Position numbers and translations under genes: made by a program. Under the pieces are notes generated by a model. That model ran no database searches, was not told the origin of the DNA, and worked only from the letters and a program-made list of their open reading frames with translations. From Bacteroidales bacterium (GTDB lineage: Bacteria; Bacteroidota; Bacteroidia; Bacteroidales; NBLH01), in contig JAKIUH010000216.1 in NCBI GenBank assembly GCA_021647685.1, positions 1 to 7,291 of the forward strand: a stretch of 7,291 nt of DNA. Reading direction: 5' to 3'. Numbering within the stretch: the first letter of the stretch is position 1; each line of letters begins with the position of its first letter. Positions 1-6,371 of the stretch are shown one piece after another.

Positions 1-566
1 GCTTTGCTGATAACGCAGGCATAAGAAACTTGATTTTCACCTGCTTTTCCAATATAGCAAGTTTGAAATTCATGTTTTAATTCTTTGTCAAATTCTTTAT
101 CGAACTCATCGGTAGGCATACCCCAGAACCTCCCTGCATCAACTATCTCTACTTTATCGTCAACAATTTTTATATACACAGGAAAAGGTGATTTTCCGCT
201 TACTACAATACCTTCATAACCGGCAAATTTAATTTCCGGTCCGATAAACCCACCCATATTTGAGTAAGAAACCGTTGATGAATGTTCGTATTTCGGTTTT
301 TTGGGTGATGTGTGCGGCGATTTGGTAACGATACACATTCTTGATGCAGAAGGTATGGGTAATCCTGAAAAAGTTCCGGGCATAAAAATAAGTGGTGTGT
401 CTTCGTCAAAAGGATTTTGTCCGGGTTTAATACGATCATACAAAATTTTCATTCCTAACCCGCGTCCGCCCATAAAGTTTTTTATGTCTTCTTCGGATAG
501 TTTAAATTTTTCTATTTTTCTGGTTGTCAAATTTATATCAAGGATTGTTCCGTAATTATTTTCCAT
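1..566 (-). CDS. aor: Aldehyde:ferredoxin oxidoreductase (tungsten/molybdopterin family), N-terminal part, cut by window edge
   Basis: Family members oxidise aldehydes to acids (or reduce acids) using a tungsten bis-pterin cofactor and a [4Fe-4S] cluster, passing electrons to ferredoxin. The frame opens at the ATG at 566-564 and stays open for 188 codons to the left edge. Visible AOR N-domain signatures are GTILDINLTTRKIEKF at the start, MGGRGLGMKIL near residue 30, PSASRMCIVTKSPHT near residue 75, SNMGGFIGPEIKFAGYEGI near residue 100, and IGKAGENQVSYA near residue 172. These belong to the pterin-binding N-terminal region; the cluster cysteines lie beyond the window. No signal peptide is visible. 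The gene lies 123 bases downstream of a four-cluster ferredoxin gene, the same pairing as AorA/AorB in AorABC-type enzymes (established knowledge). The family call is secure; the substrate is not predictable. Confidence 0.93.
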   Translation of the reverse strand, partial: MENNYGTILDINLTTRKIEKFKLSEEDIKNFMGGRGLGMKILYDRIKPGQNPFDEDTPLIFMPGTFSGLPIPSASRMCIVTKSPHTSPKKPKYEHSSTVSYSNMGGFIGPEIKFAGYEGIVVSGKSPFPVYIKIVDDKVEIVDAGRFWGMPTDEFDKEFDKELKHEFQTCYIGKAGENQVSYACVISK

Positions 567-659
567 TTTTTAAACTTTTTGTTGTGTTAATTTTTGCAAT
601 AAAATCAGTATCTAAATTGTAGAATTGTAAATCAGTTCGTACAGAAAGCGTTTTATTTT

Positions 660-690
660 CAAATTTACTTTTAGAACGAGCAGCTACAAT
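660..690 (-). promoter_or_regulatory. Candidate Bacteroidota promoter for the aldehyde oxidoreductase gene
   Basis: On the minus strand, ATTG (690-687) and TAAATTTG (667-660) are separated by exactly 19 bases. This fits the Bacteroidota pattern TTTG-N19-21-TAnnTTTG with one mismatch in the -33 box. The -33 box overlaps the last base of the ferredoxin stop codon, and the -7 box ends 93 bases before the oxidoreductase ATG. In AT-rich sequence the match could be chance. Confidence 0.35.
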
Positions 691-1370
691 TATACTCCAT
701 AGAATCTATTGCTTAAAATTTTTGCTATTTCTTCGGGAGATTTTCCGAAAAATTCATATCCTGTATCTACGGTAACATAAGACAAAGCACCGTACGGGCA
801 ATTTTTAACGCAAGAAGGGTCTCCATCGCAATAGGTGCAAAGTCCTTCGGGTTTGCCTGTTTCGGGGTTTCTTCTTATTACCCCGACACGTTCGGTCTCG
901 CATGCTTTTGCACACAAGCCGCAAGCTACGCATTTGTCTTCATGTACTGCAATAGCTTGTGTTCCTTCTTTAACATAAAGGGCTTTTTCGCCTGTTTCCT
1001 GATTTATGGTAATTGGGCAGGCATTTACACAAGGCGTATCGGGACAACCTGCGCAAGTTGCCGGAATATCCAGAGCCGGGTTAAATTGATGTACTTTGAT
1101 ATTGGTGTGTTTAGGGTTCACTAAACCAAAAGTTTGTTTCCCGTTGATGCTTTTAAAATTATAAGCCGAACAGGAAATTTCACAGGTTTTACATCCGGCA
1201 CAGATGCTTTAATCTCAAATAATAACTTTTTTGTTTAATAAAGGATTTTTTTCATCTTTAATAAAAGTAAAACTTAAATTTCCCAAAGCTATGGTTACTC
1301 CCCCTCCAATAGCTATTTGCCTTAAGAATTTTCTTCTTGTTTCGTCTGTAATCTTTTTTGATTTTTCCAT
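690..1370 (-). pseudogene. Tat-signal ferredoxin with four [4Fe-4S] motifs (AorA-like), interrupted by two in-frame stops
   Basis: Four-cluster ferredoxins of the DmsB/HycB type carry electrons for a catalytic partner, here most likely the adjacent aldehyde oxidoreductase. Starting at the ATG at 1370, the frame has a twin-arginine signal (TRRKFLRQIAIGGG, residues 11-24) and a hydrophobic stretch. At codons 52 and 54 it meets TGA (1217-1215) and TAA (1211-1209). After these the same frame runs on to the stop at 690 with four cysteine groups: CAGCKTCEISC, CAGCPDTPCVNACP, CVACGLCAKAC and CTYCDGDPSCVKNCP. The total is 226 codons, a normal size for this family. No ATG, GTG or TTG lies between the stops and the GTG at 1121, and a start there would lose the first cysteine group. 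The Asp between the stops is four residues before the first Cys, the usual place for an acidic residue in this family, so the original frame seems preserved. A sequencing or assembly error is the main alternative. Confidence 0.8.
1209..1217 (-). other. TGA-GAT-TAA double stop inside the ferredoxin frame
   Basis: On the minus strand, codons 52-54 of the ferredoxin frame read TGA GAT TAA. The frame is identical on both sides, so no net frameshift is involved. Both changes could be single substitutions (for example TGG to TGA and CAA to TAA), but the original codons are unknown. Confidence 0.9.
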
Positions 1371-1411
1371 AATGATACCGTTTTAAGAACATCAATATAT
1401 GAAAAAATCCA

Positions 1412-1449
1412 ACATGCAGGATATGTTAATTTATGCATGTCGCAGACAT
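1412..1449. repeat. Two overlapping inverted repeats upstream of the ferredoxin gene
   Basis: ACATGCA (1412-1418) and TGCATGT (1434-1440) form 7-base arms around a 15-base spacer. ATGTC (1437-1441) and GACAT (1445-1449) form a second 5-base hairpin with a GCA loop, sharing bases with the first. They lie 42-79 bases upstream of the ferredoxin ATG, where an operator or leader structure would be placed. No known regulator site is recognised. Confidence 0.4.
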
Positions 1450-1494
1450 ACAATTAGTTATCAGTAAATTAAATACTGTTTCCTATGCTAATTT

Positions 1495-1511
1495 ATATTT
1501 AGTCTAAATAT
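1495..1511. repeat. 17-base palindrome between the arginine decarboxylase and ferredoxin genes
   Basis: ATATTTAG-T-CTAAATAT is a perfect 8-base inverted repeat around one central base. It begins 10 bases after the decarboxylase stop and about 125 bases before the ferredoxin start. No T-run follows on the minus strand, so it is a poor intrinsic terminator; its shape fits a dimeric repressor site equally well. No specific regulator can be assigned. Confidence 0.45.
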
Positions 1512-1521
1512 TTCTTGTTGG

Positions 1522-2916
1522 TCAATAACCCAAAATCTTCATAAAATCATCTTGCGATTGAGCTTCTCGAAAAATACGAGTATTCAAATTTCCATTTTTA
1601 TCTTTATCAATAATTATATGGCGCGGTTGTGGAATCAGACAATGTTGCAAACCACCATAGCCTCCAATACTTTCTTGATAAGCCCCAGTGTTGAAGAAAC
1701 CAATATACAGAGGCTTGTTTTCTTGGTATTTAGGTAGATATACACCGTCAATATGTCGTTCCATGTTATAATAATCATCGCTGTCGCAAGTAAGCCCGCC
1801 AAGTAGAACACGTTCGTAGTGCATATTCCAACGATTTAAAGGCAACAAAACAAAACGTTTTTTTATTGCCCAACTGTCGGGTAAAGTAGTGATAAATGAC
1901 GAATTAATCATTAACCATTTTTCCCGGTCATTTTGTTGTTTTTGGTAAAGTACTTTATAAATAATTCCACCGGCTTCACCTACGGTGAAACTGCCAAATT
2001 CAGTAAAAATATCGGGATATTCTACCCCGCCTATATCGCAAGCGTTTTTAATCCGGTAGATGATTTCATCGACTATATATTGATAATCATAATCGAAAGC
2101 CAGCGTGTCTTTTATTGGGAAACCTCCGCCAATATTCAAGCTATTTAGTACAGGGCATTCTTTTTTTAATTCAATATATACATTCAAGCATTTATCCAAT
2201 TCGTTCCAGTAATGTACATTATCTTTTATTCCTGAATTGATAAAAAAATGCAGCATTTTTAAACGGACTTGCTTGTTGTTTTTTACTTTACTTAAATAAA
2301 AAGGCACAATATCGCGATAGCCAATCCCCAGACGGCTGGTATAAAATTCAAAATTCGGCTCTTCTTCTGCTGCTATACGAATACCTATTTCAAAATCAGG
2401 TTTTATGCCGGATTGGAGTAATTCCAATTCTTTAAAATTATCAATTACCGGAATGCATTTCTTGTGTCCCGAATTTATTAATTCTTGAATATTTAGTATG
2501 TATTGATTGCGTTTAAATCCGTTACAAATAATATAGGTGTTGTGATTAATTTTCCCTTCTTTAATCAGATTTTGAACAATATTTATATCAAATGCCGATG
2601 AGGTTTCTATATGGGTATTGTTTTTAAGCACTTCGTTTAAAACATGTTTAAAATGAGCACTTTTTGTACAATAAGCATAATGGTATTTTGCGGGATATCC
2701 GTGTTTTTGCATGGCATTTTTAAACCAAAGCTTGGCACGATTTATATTTTTTGAGATGGCAGGTAAATAGGTAAAGCGCAAAGGTGTGTCGTACTCTTTA
2801 ACCAGTTGCATTAAATCAATTTCATGAAATAACAAGTTGTTCTCTTGATTTAAACGAAAATCTTCTTGCGGAAAATCATAGTTTTGCCGGATAAAATCAA
2901 TATACAGGCTATTCAT
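1522..2916 (-). CDS. speA: Arginine decarboxylase, fold-type III PLP enzyme (Bacteroidota short form)
   Basis: This enzyme probably decarboxylates arginine to agmatine, the first step of polyamine synthesis by the agmatine route, in the cytoplasm. The 464 residues match the short arginine decarboxylase of Bacteroidota, well below the roughly 630-660 residues of E. coli SpeA. In order, I see the PLP-lysine region HYAYCTKSAHF (Lys85), HIETSSAFDI (103-111), SRLG (194-197), LHFFINSG (222-229), the glycine-rich phosphate loop NIGGGFP (261-267), EFGSFTVGEAG (306-316), the catalytic-cysteine motif TCDSDD (Cys377), and GAYQ (411-414) near the active site. All key elements of the fold are present. The start is the ATG at 2916, 51 bases after the rluB stop, with no promoter element in the gap, so cotranscription with rluB is likely. 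Substrate choice between arginine and related basic amino acids rests on family resemblance. Confidence 0.85.
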   Translation of the reverse strand: MNSLYIDFIRQNYDFPQEDFRLNQENNLLFHEIDLMQLVKEYDTPLRFTYLPAISKNINRAKLWFKNAMQKHGYPAKYHYAYCTKSAHFKHVLNEVLKNNTHIETSSAFDINIVQNLIKEGKINHNTYIICNGFKRNQYILNIQELINSGHKKCIPVIDNFKELELLQSGIKPDFEIGIRIAAEEEPNFEFYTSRLGIGYRDIVPFYLSKVKNNKQVRLKMLHFFINSGIKDNVHYWNELDKCLNVYIELKKECPVLNSLNIGGGFPIKDTLAFDYDYQYIVDEIIYRIKNACDIGGVEYPDIFTEFGSFTVGEAGGIIYKVLYQKQQNDREKWLMINSSFITTLPDSWAIKKRFVLLPLNRWNMHYERVLLGGLTCDSDDYYNMERHIDGVYLPKYQENKPLYIGFFNTGAYQESIGGYGGLQHCLIPQPRHIIIDKDKNGNLNTRIFREAQSQDDFMKILGY

Positions 2917-2967
2917 TACATTTTAAAAAATTTCGGATGCAATTATTTAACGTTTACTCATATAAAT

Positions 2968-3822
2968 TTATTCATAAGCTCCCATTTTTAACATAGAAAC
3001 TTCCCTTTCACTTAAAAAACGCCATTTTCCGCGACTTAAATTTTTCTTGGTCAATCCTGCAAAATATACCCGGTCTAATTTAACTACCTTATAGTCCAAG
3101 TGTTCAAAAATTCTGCGCACAATACGGTTTTTACCTGAATGAAGTTCAATTCCTACTTCTTTTTTACGGTCTTCAATATAACTAATGGCATCTGCTTTAA
3201 TAAAACCATCTTCCAGTTCAAAGCCTTCTGCAATTTTTTCCATATCGGCTTTATTAAGGGCTTTATTTAAGGTAACTCGGTAAATTTTTTTCTTGTTCGA
3301 ACTGGGGTGTGTAAGTTTTTTGGTTAAATCACCATCATTGGTTAAAAGTAAAACACCGGTTGTGTTTCTGTCAAGTCGCCCAACCGGATAAACACGCTCT
3401 TTTGTTGCATTTTTTATTAAATCCATTACCGTTTTATCAGCATGAGGGTCGTCAACTGTCGAAATATAATCTTTGGGCTTATTTATCAGAATATATACTT
3501 TTTTTTCAGGGCTTATCAATTTTCCGTTTACTTCTACTTTATCCGTAATTTTAACCTTTATCCCCATTTCATTAACAGGCTTTCCGTTTACTTTTACCAA
3601 ACCTTTTTTTATAAGCTCATCAGCTTCTCTTCGGGCACAAATACCGGACATGGCAATATATTTATTCAATCGAAAAAGTTCTTCTTTAACAATTTCCGGC
3701 TTTTGTTTTCCTTTAAACTTTTTTTTATGCGTTGTTTTTAATGATTTTTTGGAACTACGATATGATTTTTCTCTATTTTTATCGCTTTTGTATTCTTTTT
3801 TGTGATTTTTTTTCTTTTCCAT
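2968..3822 (-). CDS. rluB: 23S rRNA pseudouridine synthase, RluB/RsuA family, with lysine-rich N-terminal tail
   Basis: Isomerises a uridine of rRNA to pseudouridine during ribosome assembly. Of the 284 residues, 1-41 are a basic tail (19 of 41 are Lys or Arg). An S4 RNA-binding domain follows (about 50-100, FRLNKYIAMSGICARREADE, then KKGLVKVNG). The catalytic domain begins at VYILINKPKDY (109-119), has the signature GRLDRNTTGVLLLTNDG (148-164) with catalytic Asp151, and has the conserved GKNRIVRRIFEHL near 230-242. This order and length fit the RluB/RluE/RluF/RsuA branch. The exact target base cannot be read from sequence; RluB is the usual label for Bacteroidota members. The basic tail is common in this phylum and probably adds nonspecific RNA affinity (inference). 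The start ATG at 3822 lies 28 bases after a -7 element. The decarboxylase gene follows by 51 bases. Confidence 0.9.
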   Translation of the reverse strand: MEKKKNHKKEYKSDKNREKSYRSSKKSLKTTHKKKFKGKQKPEIVKEELFRLNKYIAMSGICARREADELIKKGLVKVNGKPVNEMGIKVKITDKVEVNGKLISPEKKVYILINKPKDYISTVDDPHADKTVMDLIKNATKERVYPVGRLDRNTTGVLLLTNDGDLTKKLTHPSSNKKKIYRVTLNKALNKADMEKIAEGFELEDGFIKADAISYIEDRKKEVGIELHSGKNRIVRRIFEHLDYKVVKLDRVYFAGLTKKNLSRGKWRFLSEREVSMLKMGAYE

Positions 3823-3850
3823 GTAAATAAGTCGCTTTATAAATTTACTG

Positions 3851-3858
3851 CAAAATTA
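3851..3858 (-). promoter_or_regulatory. -7 promoter element of rluB
   Basis: TAATTTTG on the minus strand, followed by CA, matches the Bacteroidota TAnnTTTG(CA) element and ends 28 bases before the rluB ATG. No TTTG box is found at the proper distance upstream. It lies between the glycosyltransferase stop and rluB, so rluB probably has its own promoter. Confidence 0.55.
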
Positions 3859-3883
3859 CGAAAAAAAGCCCGTACCTGTGAAT

Positions 3884-5011
3884 TTATATTTTAAGCGTAT
3901 TTTTTAGCAATTTATCAATCTCTTGTACTTCATATTTTTGATTGTATTTTCTTGATGCTGTTTCTTTGGCAAGAATAGCTTTATTATTGGTGTCGGCTTG
4001 ATTGTTCAGTAAGGAAATAAGCTTCTCACAAAAGTCATCGGTGTTATTGTACTCATATAAGTATCCGTATTTACCAAAACCAAGTATTTCACTTGTTCCG
4101 CCCGAATCTGTAGCAATAGCCGGAACACCTGAAAGCATAGCCTCAATGGTTACCATACCGTAAGTTTCACTTTCGGTTGCTAAAGCAAAAATATCAATTG
4201 CATTATAAAAAAGAGCAACATCTTCGTTAAAATCAACGAAATGCACCCTGTTTTCAAGTTTGTTTTGATATACAATATCTTTTATTTTTTTAAAATACTC
4301 TTGTGCTTCCGGCTCGTTTACAGTAGGCGAACCAAATATAAGCAATTCAAGGTTTATCCCTTTGTTTTTTAATGCTGTAAGTGCTTTAACAAGAAATAAT
4401 TGTCCTTTTTTTTCGGTAATTCTGCCAATGATACCCATTAATGGATATTTAGGATTAATGTTTAGTAATCTTTGTGCTTCTTTTTTACCGTATTTTTTTT
4501 GTATGAATTTATCAATATCCACGCCTATTGGGATAACTTTAATTTTTGCTTCAGGAACTTTTGTATTTTCTAATACTTTGTTTTTTAGGTGTTCCAAGGG
4601 GCTAATCCAATAATTGATTGATTTATACCGCAGTGTATGAATAAAATCTTTTTTGTTTAATCGAAATTGCATGTGTTGCTGGTATATGACCATTAAGTCG
4701 TGAAAATATAATTTCTTAGTCCACGAAATTACATCAATATCTTTATTGTCAAATACCAATATGGATTTAATATTTTGCTTTTTCAAAGCATTACTTATTT
4801 TTTTTGCAGCTATAAAATCAAAATATTTCCCGGGTTTTTTAATTAAAACTACTTGCTTAAAGGTATTTTTTCCTTTATGATAAATTGTAGATTTTTCTTG
4901 GGAAACAAGCGTAATATCATGGTTCTTTTCAGATAATAAACGTGCAAGTTTAAGTGTGTTCATTTCTAAACCACCCCAGCCGGTTGAGCTTATATAAAAG
5001 GCAATATTCAT
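3884..5011 (-). CDS. Glycosyltransferase family 4 (GT-B fold)
   Basis: A cytoplasmic retaining glycosyltransferase using a nucleotide-sugar donor; the acceptor is probably a surface glycan, LPS or capsule intermediate (inference). The 375 residues are typical for GT4. The N-terminal half begins NIAFYISSTGWGGLEMNTLKL, with the acceptor-side glycine loop (GWGGLE, 11-16). The C-terminal half has VIPIGVDIDKF (159-169), the donor-binding GIIGRITEKKGQ (193-204), and the E-x7-E motif of GT4 (Glu282 and Glu290 in ESETYGMVTIEAMLSG), followed by GVPAIATDSGGTSEIL. No transmembrane segment or signal peptide is visible. It stands apart from other glycan genes, so its pathway is not indicated by its neighbours. 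The start ATG at 5011 follows a good -7 element by 25 bases. Confidence 0.9.
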   Translation of the reverse strand: MNIAFYISSTGWGGLEMNTLKLARLLSEKNHDITLVSQEKSTIYHKGKNTFKQVVLIKKPGKYFDFIAAKKISNALKKQNIKSILVFDNKDIDVISWTKKLYFHDLMVIYQQHMQFRLNKKDFIHTLRYKSINYWISPLEHLKNKVLENTKVPEAKIKVIPIGVDIDKFIQKKYGKKEAQRLLNINPKYPLMGIIGRITEKKGQLFLVKALTALKNKGINLELLIFGSPTVNEPEAQEYFKKIKDIVYQNKLENRVHFVDFNEDVALFYNAIDIFALATESETYGMVTIEAMLSGVPAIATDSGGTSEILGFGKYGYLYEYNNTDDFCEKLISLLNNQADTNNKAILAKETASRKYNQKYEVQEIDKLLKNTLKI

Positions 5012-5036
5012 TATTATATTTTTTTGTATTAAATCT

Positions 5037-5044
5037 CAAATATA
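5037..5044 (-). promoter_or_regulatory. -7 promoter element of the glycosyltransferase gene
   Basis: TATATTTG on the minus strand matches TAnnTTTG and ends 25 bases before the ATG at 5011. No TTTG box is present 19-21 bases upstream. Confidence 0.5.
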
Positions 5045-5081
5045 ATCTTTTTTATTACTTTTCTATAAGGATTTCAGATTT

Positions 5082-5188
5082 AGTCAACAAAATTTAATTA
5101 TTCACCAGTTATAAAAAAACATCAGTCAACACCAATCATTAAAATATACTTTTTTTATATATGTTTACGTTGATTTTGTATATGTTTA
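5082..5188. repeat. Two pairs of short direct repeats upstream of the lipoprotein gene
   Basis: AGTCAACA occurs at 5082-5089 and 5124-5131 (offset 42). TATATGTTTA occurs at 5158-5167 and 5179-5188 (offset 21). Both offsets are whole numbers of helical turns, so the copies would face the same side of DNA. The second pair ends 20 bases before the chosen lipoprotein start. In an AT-rich intergenic region this may be chance. Confidence 0.35.
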
Positions 5189-5208
5189 ACCTTATAAAAT
5201 ATTGTAAT

Positions 5209-5868
5209 ATGAAAAGGATTATTTATTTATTTTGGATAGCAAGTTTTGCTCTTTTTATTAGTAGTTGCAATAAAGATGAGGCAAGTTTGGTAAACGAAGA
5301 TGGCTTAACCCAGGAAATTGTAAATTTAGTGCCTGATAGTATTTTAAATGAGATTAAGTCATTAGGAATGCCTATTTACGGAGGTGAGAACCCACCAAAT
5401 ATTGAAAACTCATATATTGCATCACCCTTTGTATTAAAGGCAAGCAATAGGGAATATGACCAAATTGGTTATACTTACAGTGATTATTATGTGAAATTTT
5501 ACAATCAAGACAACAGTAAATTAACCATTTCCATGAATTATGCAAATGGTCCGGAAACCGGAGAAGGCATGGGCAGCTATATTGTAGGTAAGGATAATAA
5601 ATTTACCGTTTTTGTTGAGGTGAATGCCGAGACAGAGGATGGCAGTAAAGCCAAAATGGTTCATATAATTTCCGGTGAGTGGACTGCTGATGGAATCAAA
5701 GATTTTTATTTTGCAAACTTTATGTTGGATAACTTCGGTAACCCAACCGGTTATTGGATTGAGAACGGACAAGGGCGTATTGTTTATGATTCTGATGGTT
5801 TTTCAGAGGTAACTGATTTAATTAAAAGTGTAAAAGAGTCCGATTTAACAGGTGCAGGAGCCAAGTGA
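5209..5868 (+). CDS. Lipoprotein of unknown function, probably surface-exposed
   Basis: The product is 219 residues. It starts MKRIIYLFWIASFALFISSC: two basic residues, a hydrophobic core and a lipobox (ISSC, Cys20), so it should be lipidated and outer-membrane anchored. NKDE follows the cysteine and resembles the Lys-acidic export signal described for surface lipoproteins of Bacteroidota. In-frame ATGs at 5161 and 5182 would bury the signal peptide behind extra residues, so 5209 is chosen. Residues 41-79 contain LGMPIYGGENPPNIENSYIA followed by SPFVL, a pattern I associate with uncharacterised Bacteroidota lipoproteins. The rest alternates aromatic and polar residues (GYTYSDYYVKFYNQ, 87-100), suggesting beta structure. 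The gene is monocistronic, divergent from the glycosyltransferase, and ends with TGA before a strong terminator. No function is assigned. Confidence 0.85.
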   Translation: MKRIIYLFWIASFALFISSCNKDEASLVNEDGLTQEIVNLVPDSILNEIKSLGMPIYGGENPPNIENSYIASPFVLKASNREYDQIGYTYSDYYVKFYNQDNSKLTISMNYANGPETGEGMGSYIVGKDNKFTVFVEVNAETEDGSKAKMVHIISGEWTADGIKDFYFANFMLDNFGNPTGYWIENGQGRIVYDSDGFSEVTDLIKSVKESDLTGAGAK

Positions 5869-5916
5869 AAAGATATGCAGTTTTAAAATTTAGCATTCGC
5901 TCTTTTTAAAAAAAGC

Positions 5917-5948
5917 AAAAGCATTATCGTTTAACGATAATGCTTTTT
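5917..5948. terminator. Bidirectional intrinsic terminator between convergent genes
   Basis: AAAAGCATTATCGT (5917-5930) pairs perfectly with ACGATAATGCTTTT (5934-5947) around a TTA loop: a 14-base stem with A-rich left and T-rich right flanks. It lies 48 bases after the lipoprotein stop and 49 bases after the DUF3276 stop on the other strand, so it can end transcription from both sides. Confidence 0.9.
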
Positions 5949-5996
5949 ATCTGTTAATTAGGAAAAACTAAAAAAAATAATAGTTTTGGCTAAAGA

Positions 5997-6338
5997 CTAT
6001 TTGTCTAAATCTTCAAATTCAACTCCGGTAAAGTCTTTTTTTTCAACTTCTTCGTTTACATGAACCGTTTCATGATTCCCTTGTACGTTTTTAATAAACG
6101 CAACTACTTCGCTCAAACCTTCACTGAATTTCTCAAAATCTTCTTTATATAAAAAGATTTTATGCTTTTCTATTTGAAAATTTCCATTTTGGTCATAACG
6201 CCTTTTGCGCTCAGTAATGGTTAAGTAATAATCGTTTTTTCGTGTTGTTTTAACATCAAAAAAATAGGTTCTTTTACCTGCTCTTACGGCTTTTGAAAAG
6301 ATCTCATCTTTTTGATAACTTCCATTTTCTTCACTCAT
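5997..6338 (-). CDS. DUF3276 / PUR-alpha-like nucleic-acid-binding protein
   Basis: A small cytoplasmic protein of the family related to eukaryotic PUR-alpha single-stranded DNA/RNA-binding repeats, nearly universal in Bacteroidota; its cellular role is not established. The 113 residues contain the conserved PUR-type core: EIFSKAVRAGKRTYFFDVK (12-30), NDYYLTITERKR (35-46), then FQIEKHKIFLYKEDFEKF (54-71), consistent with beta strands followed by a helix. The C-terminus (about 90-113) is acidic, a common tail in small nucleic-acid-binding proteins. A GTG lies directly before the ATG at 6338; ATG is preferred as the start. A TAnnTTTG element lies 33 bases upstream. It converges with the lipoprotein gene across the shared terminator and is probably a single-gene transcript. 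Confidence 0.9.
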   Translation of the reverse strand: MSEENGSYQKDEIFSKAVRAGKRTYFFDVKTTRKNDYYLTITERKRRYDQNGNFQIEKHKIFLYKEDFEKFSEGLSEVVAFIKNVQGNHETVHVNEEVEKKDFTGVEFEDLDK

Positions 6339-6371
6339 CACTTTTCTATTTTATTTATTGTCGATACCGGA

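Noticed and set aside
301..555. Plus-strand 84-codon open frame antisense to the aldehyde oxidoreductase
   Set aside because: It lies wholly within a strongly recognisable gene on the other strand and shows no family features.
690..1121. Ferredoxin gene starting at the GTG at 1121
   Set aside because: This start would drop the first cysteine group and the Tat signal, both of which are present in the same frame just upstream.
1209..1217. Selenocysteine or alternative genetic code explaining the TGA
   Set aside because: The TAA three codons later would also need decoding, the lipoprotein ends with a well-placed TGA, and several other genes end with TAA. The position is not a Cys ligand, so selenocysteine makes little sense.
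3360..3805. Overlapping plus-strand open frames of 62-110 codons antisense to rluB
   Set aside because: They are rich in Phe, Leu, Ile and Tyr because they mirror Lys-rich sequence of a clear gene; no domain or start context supports them.
5161..5208. Upstream ATGs at 5161 and 5182 as lipoprotein starts
   Set aside because: They add residues in front of a standard lipoprotein signal peptide that begins cleanly at 5209.
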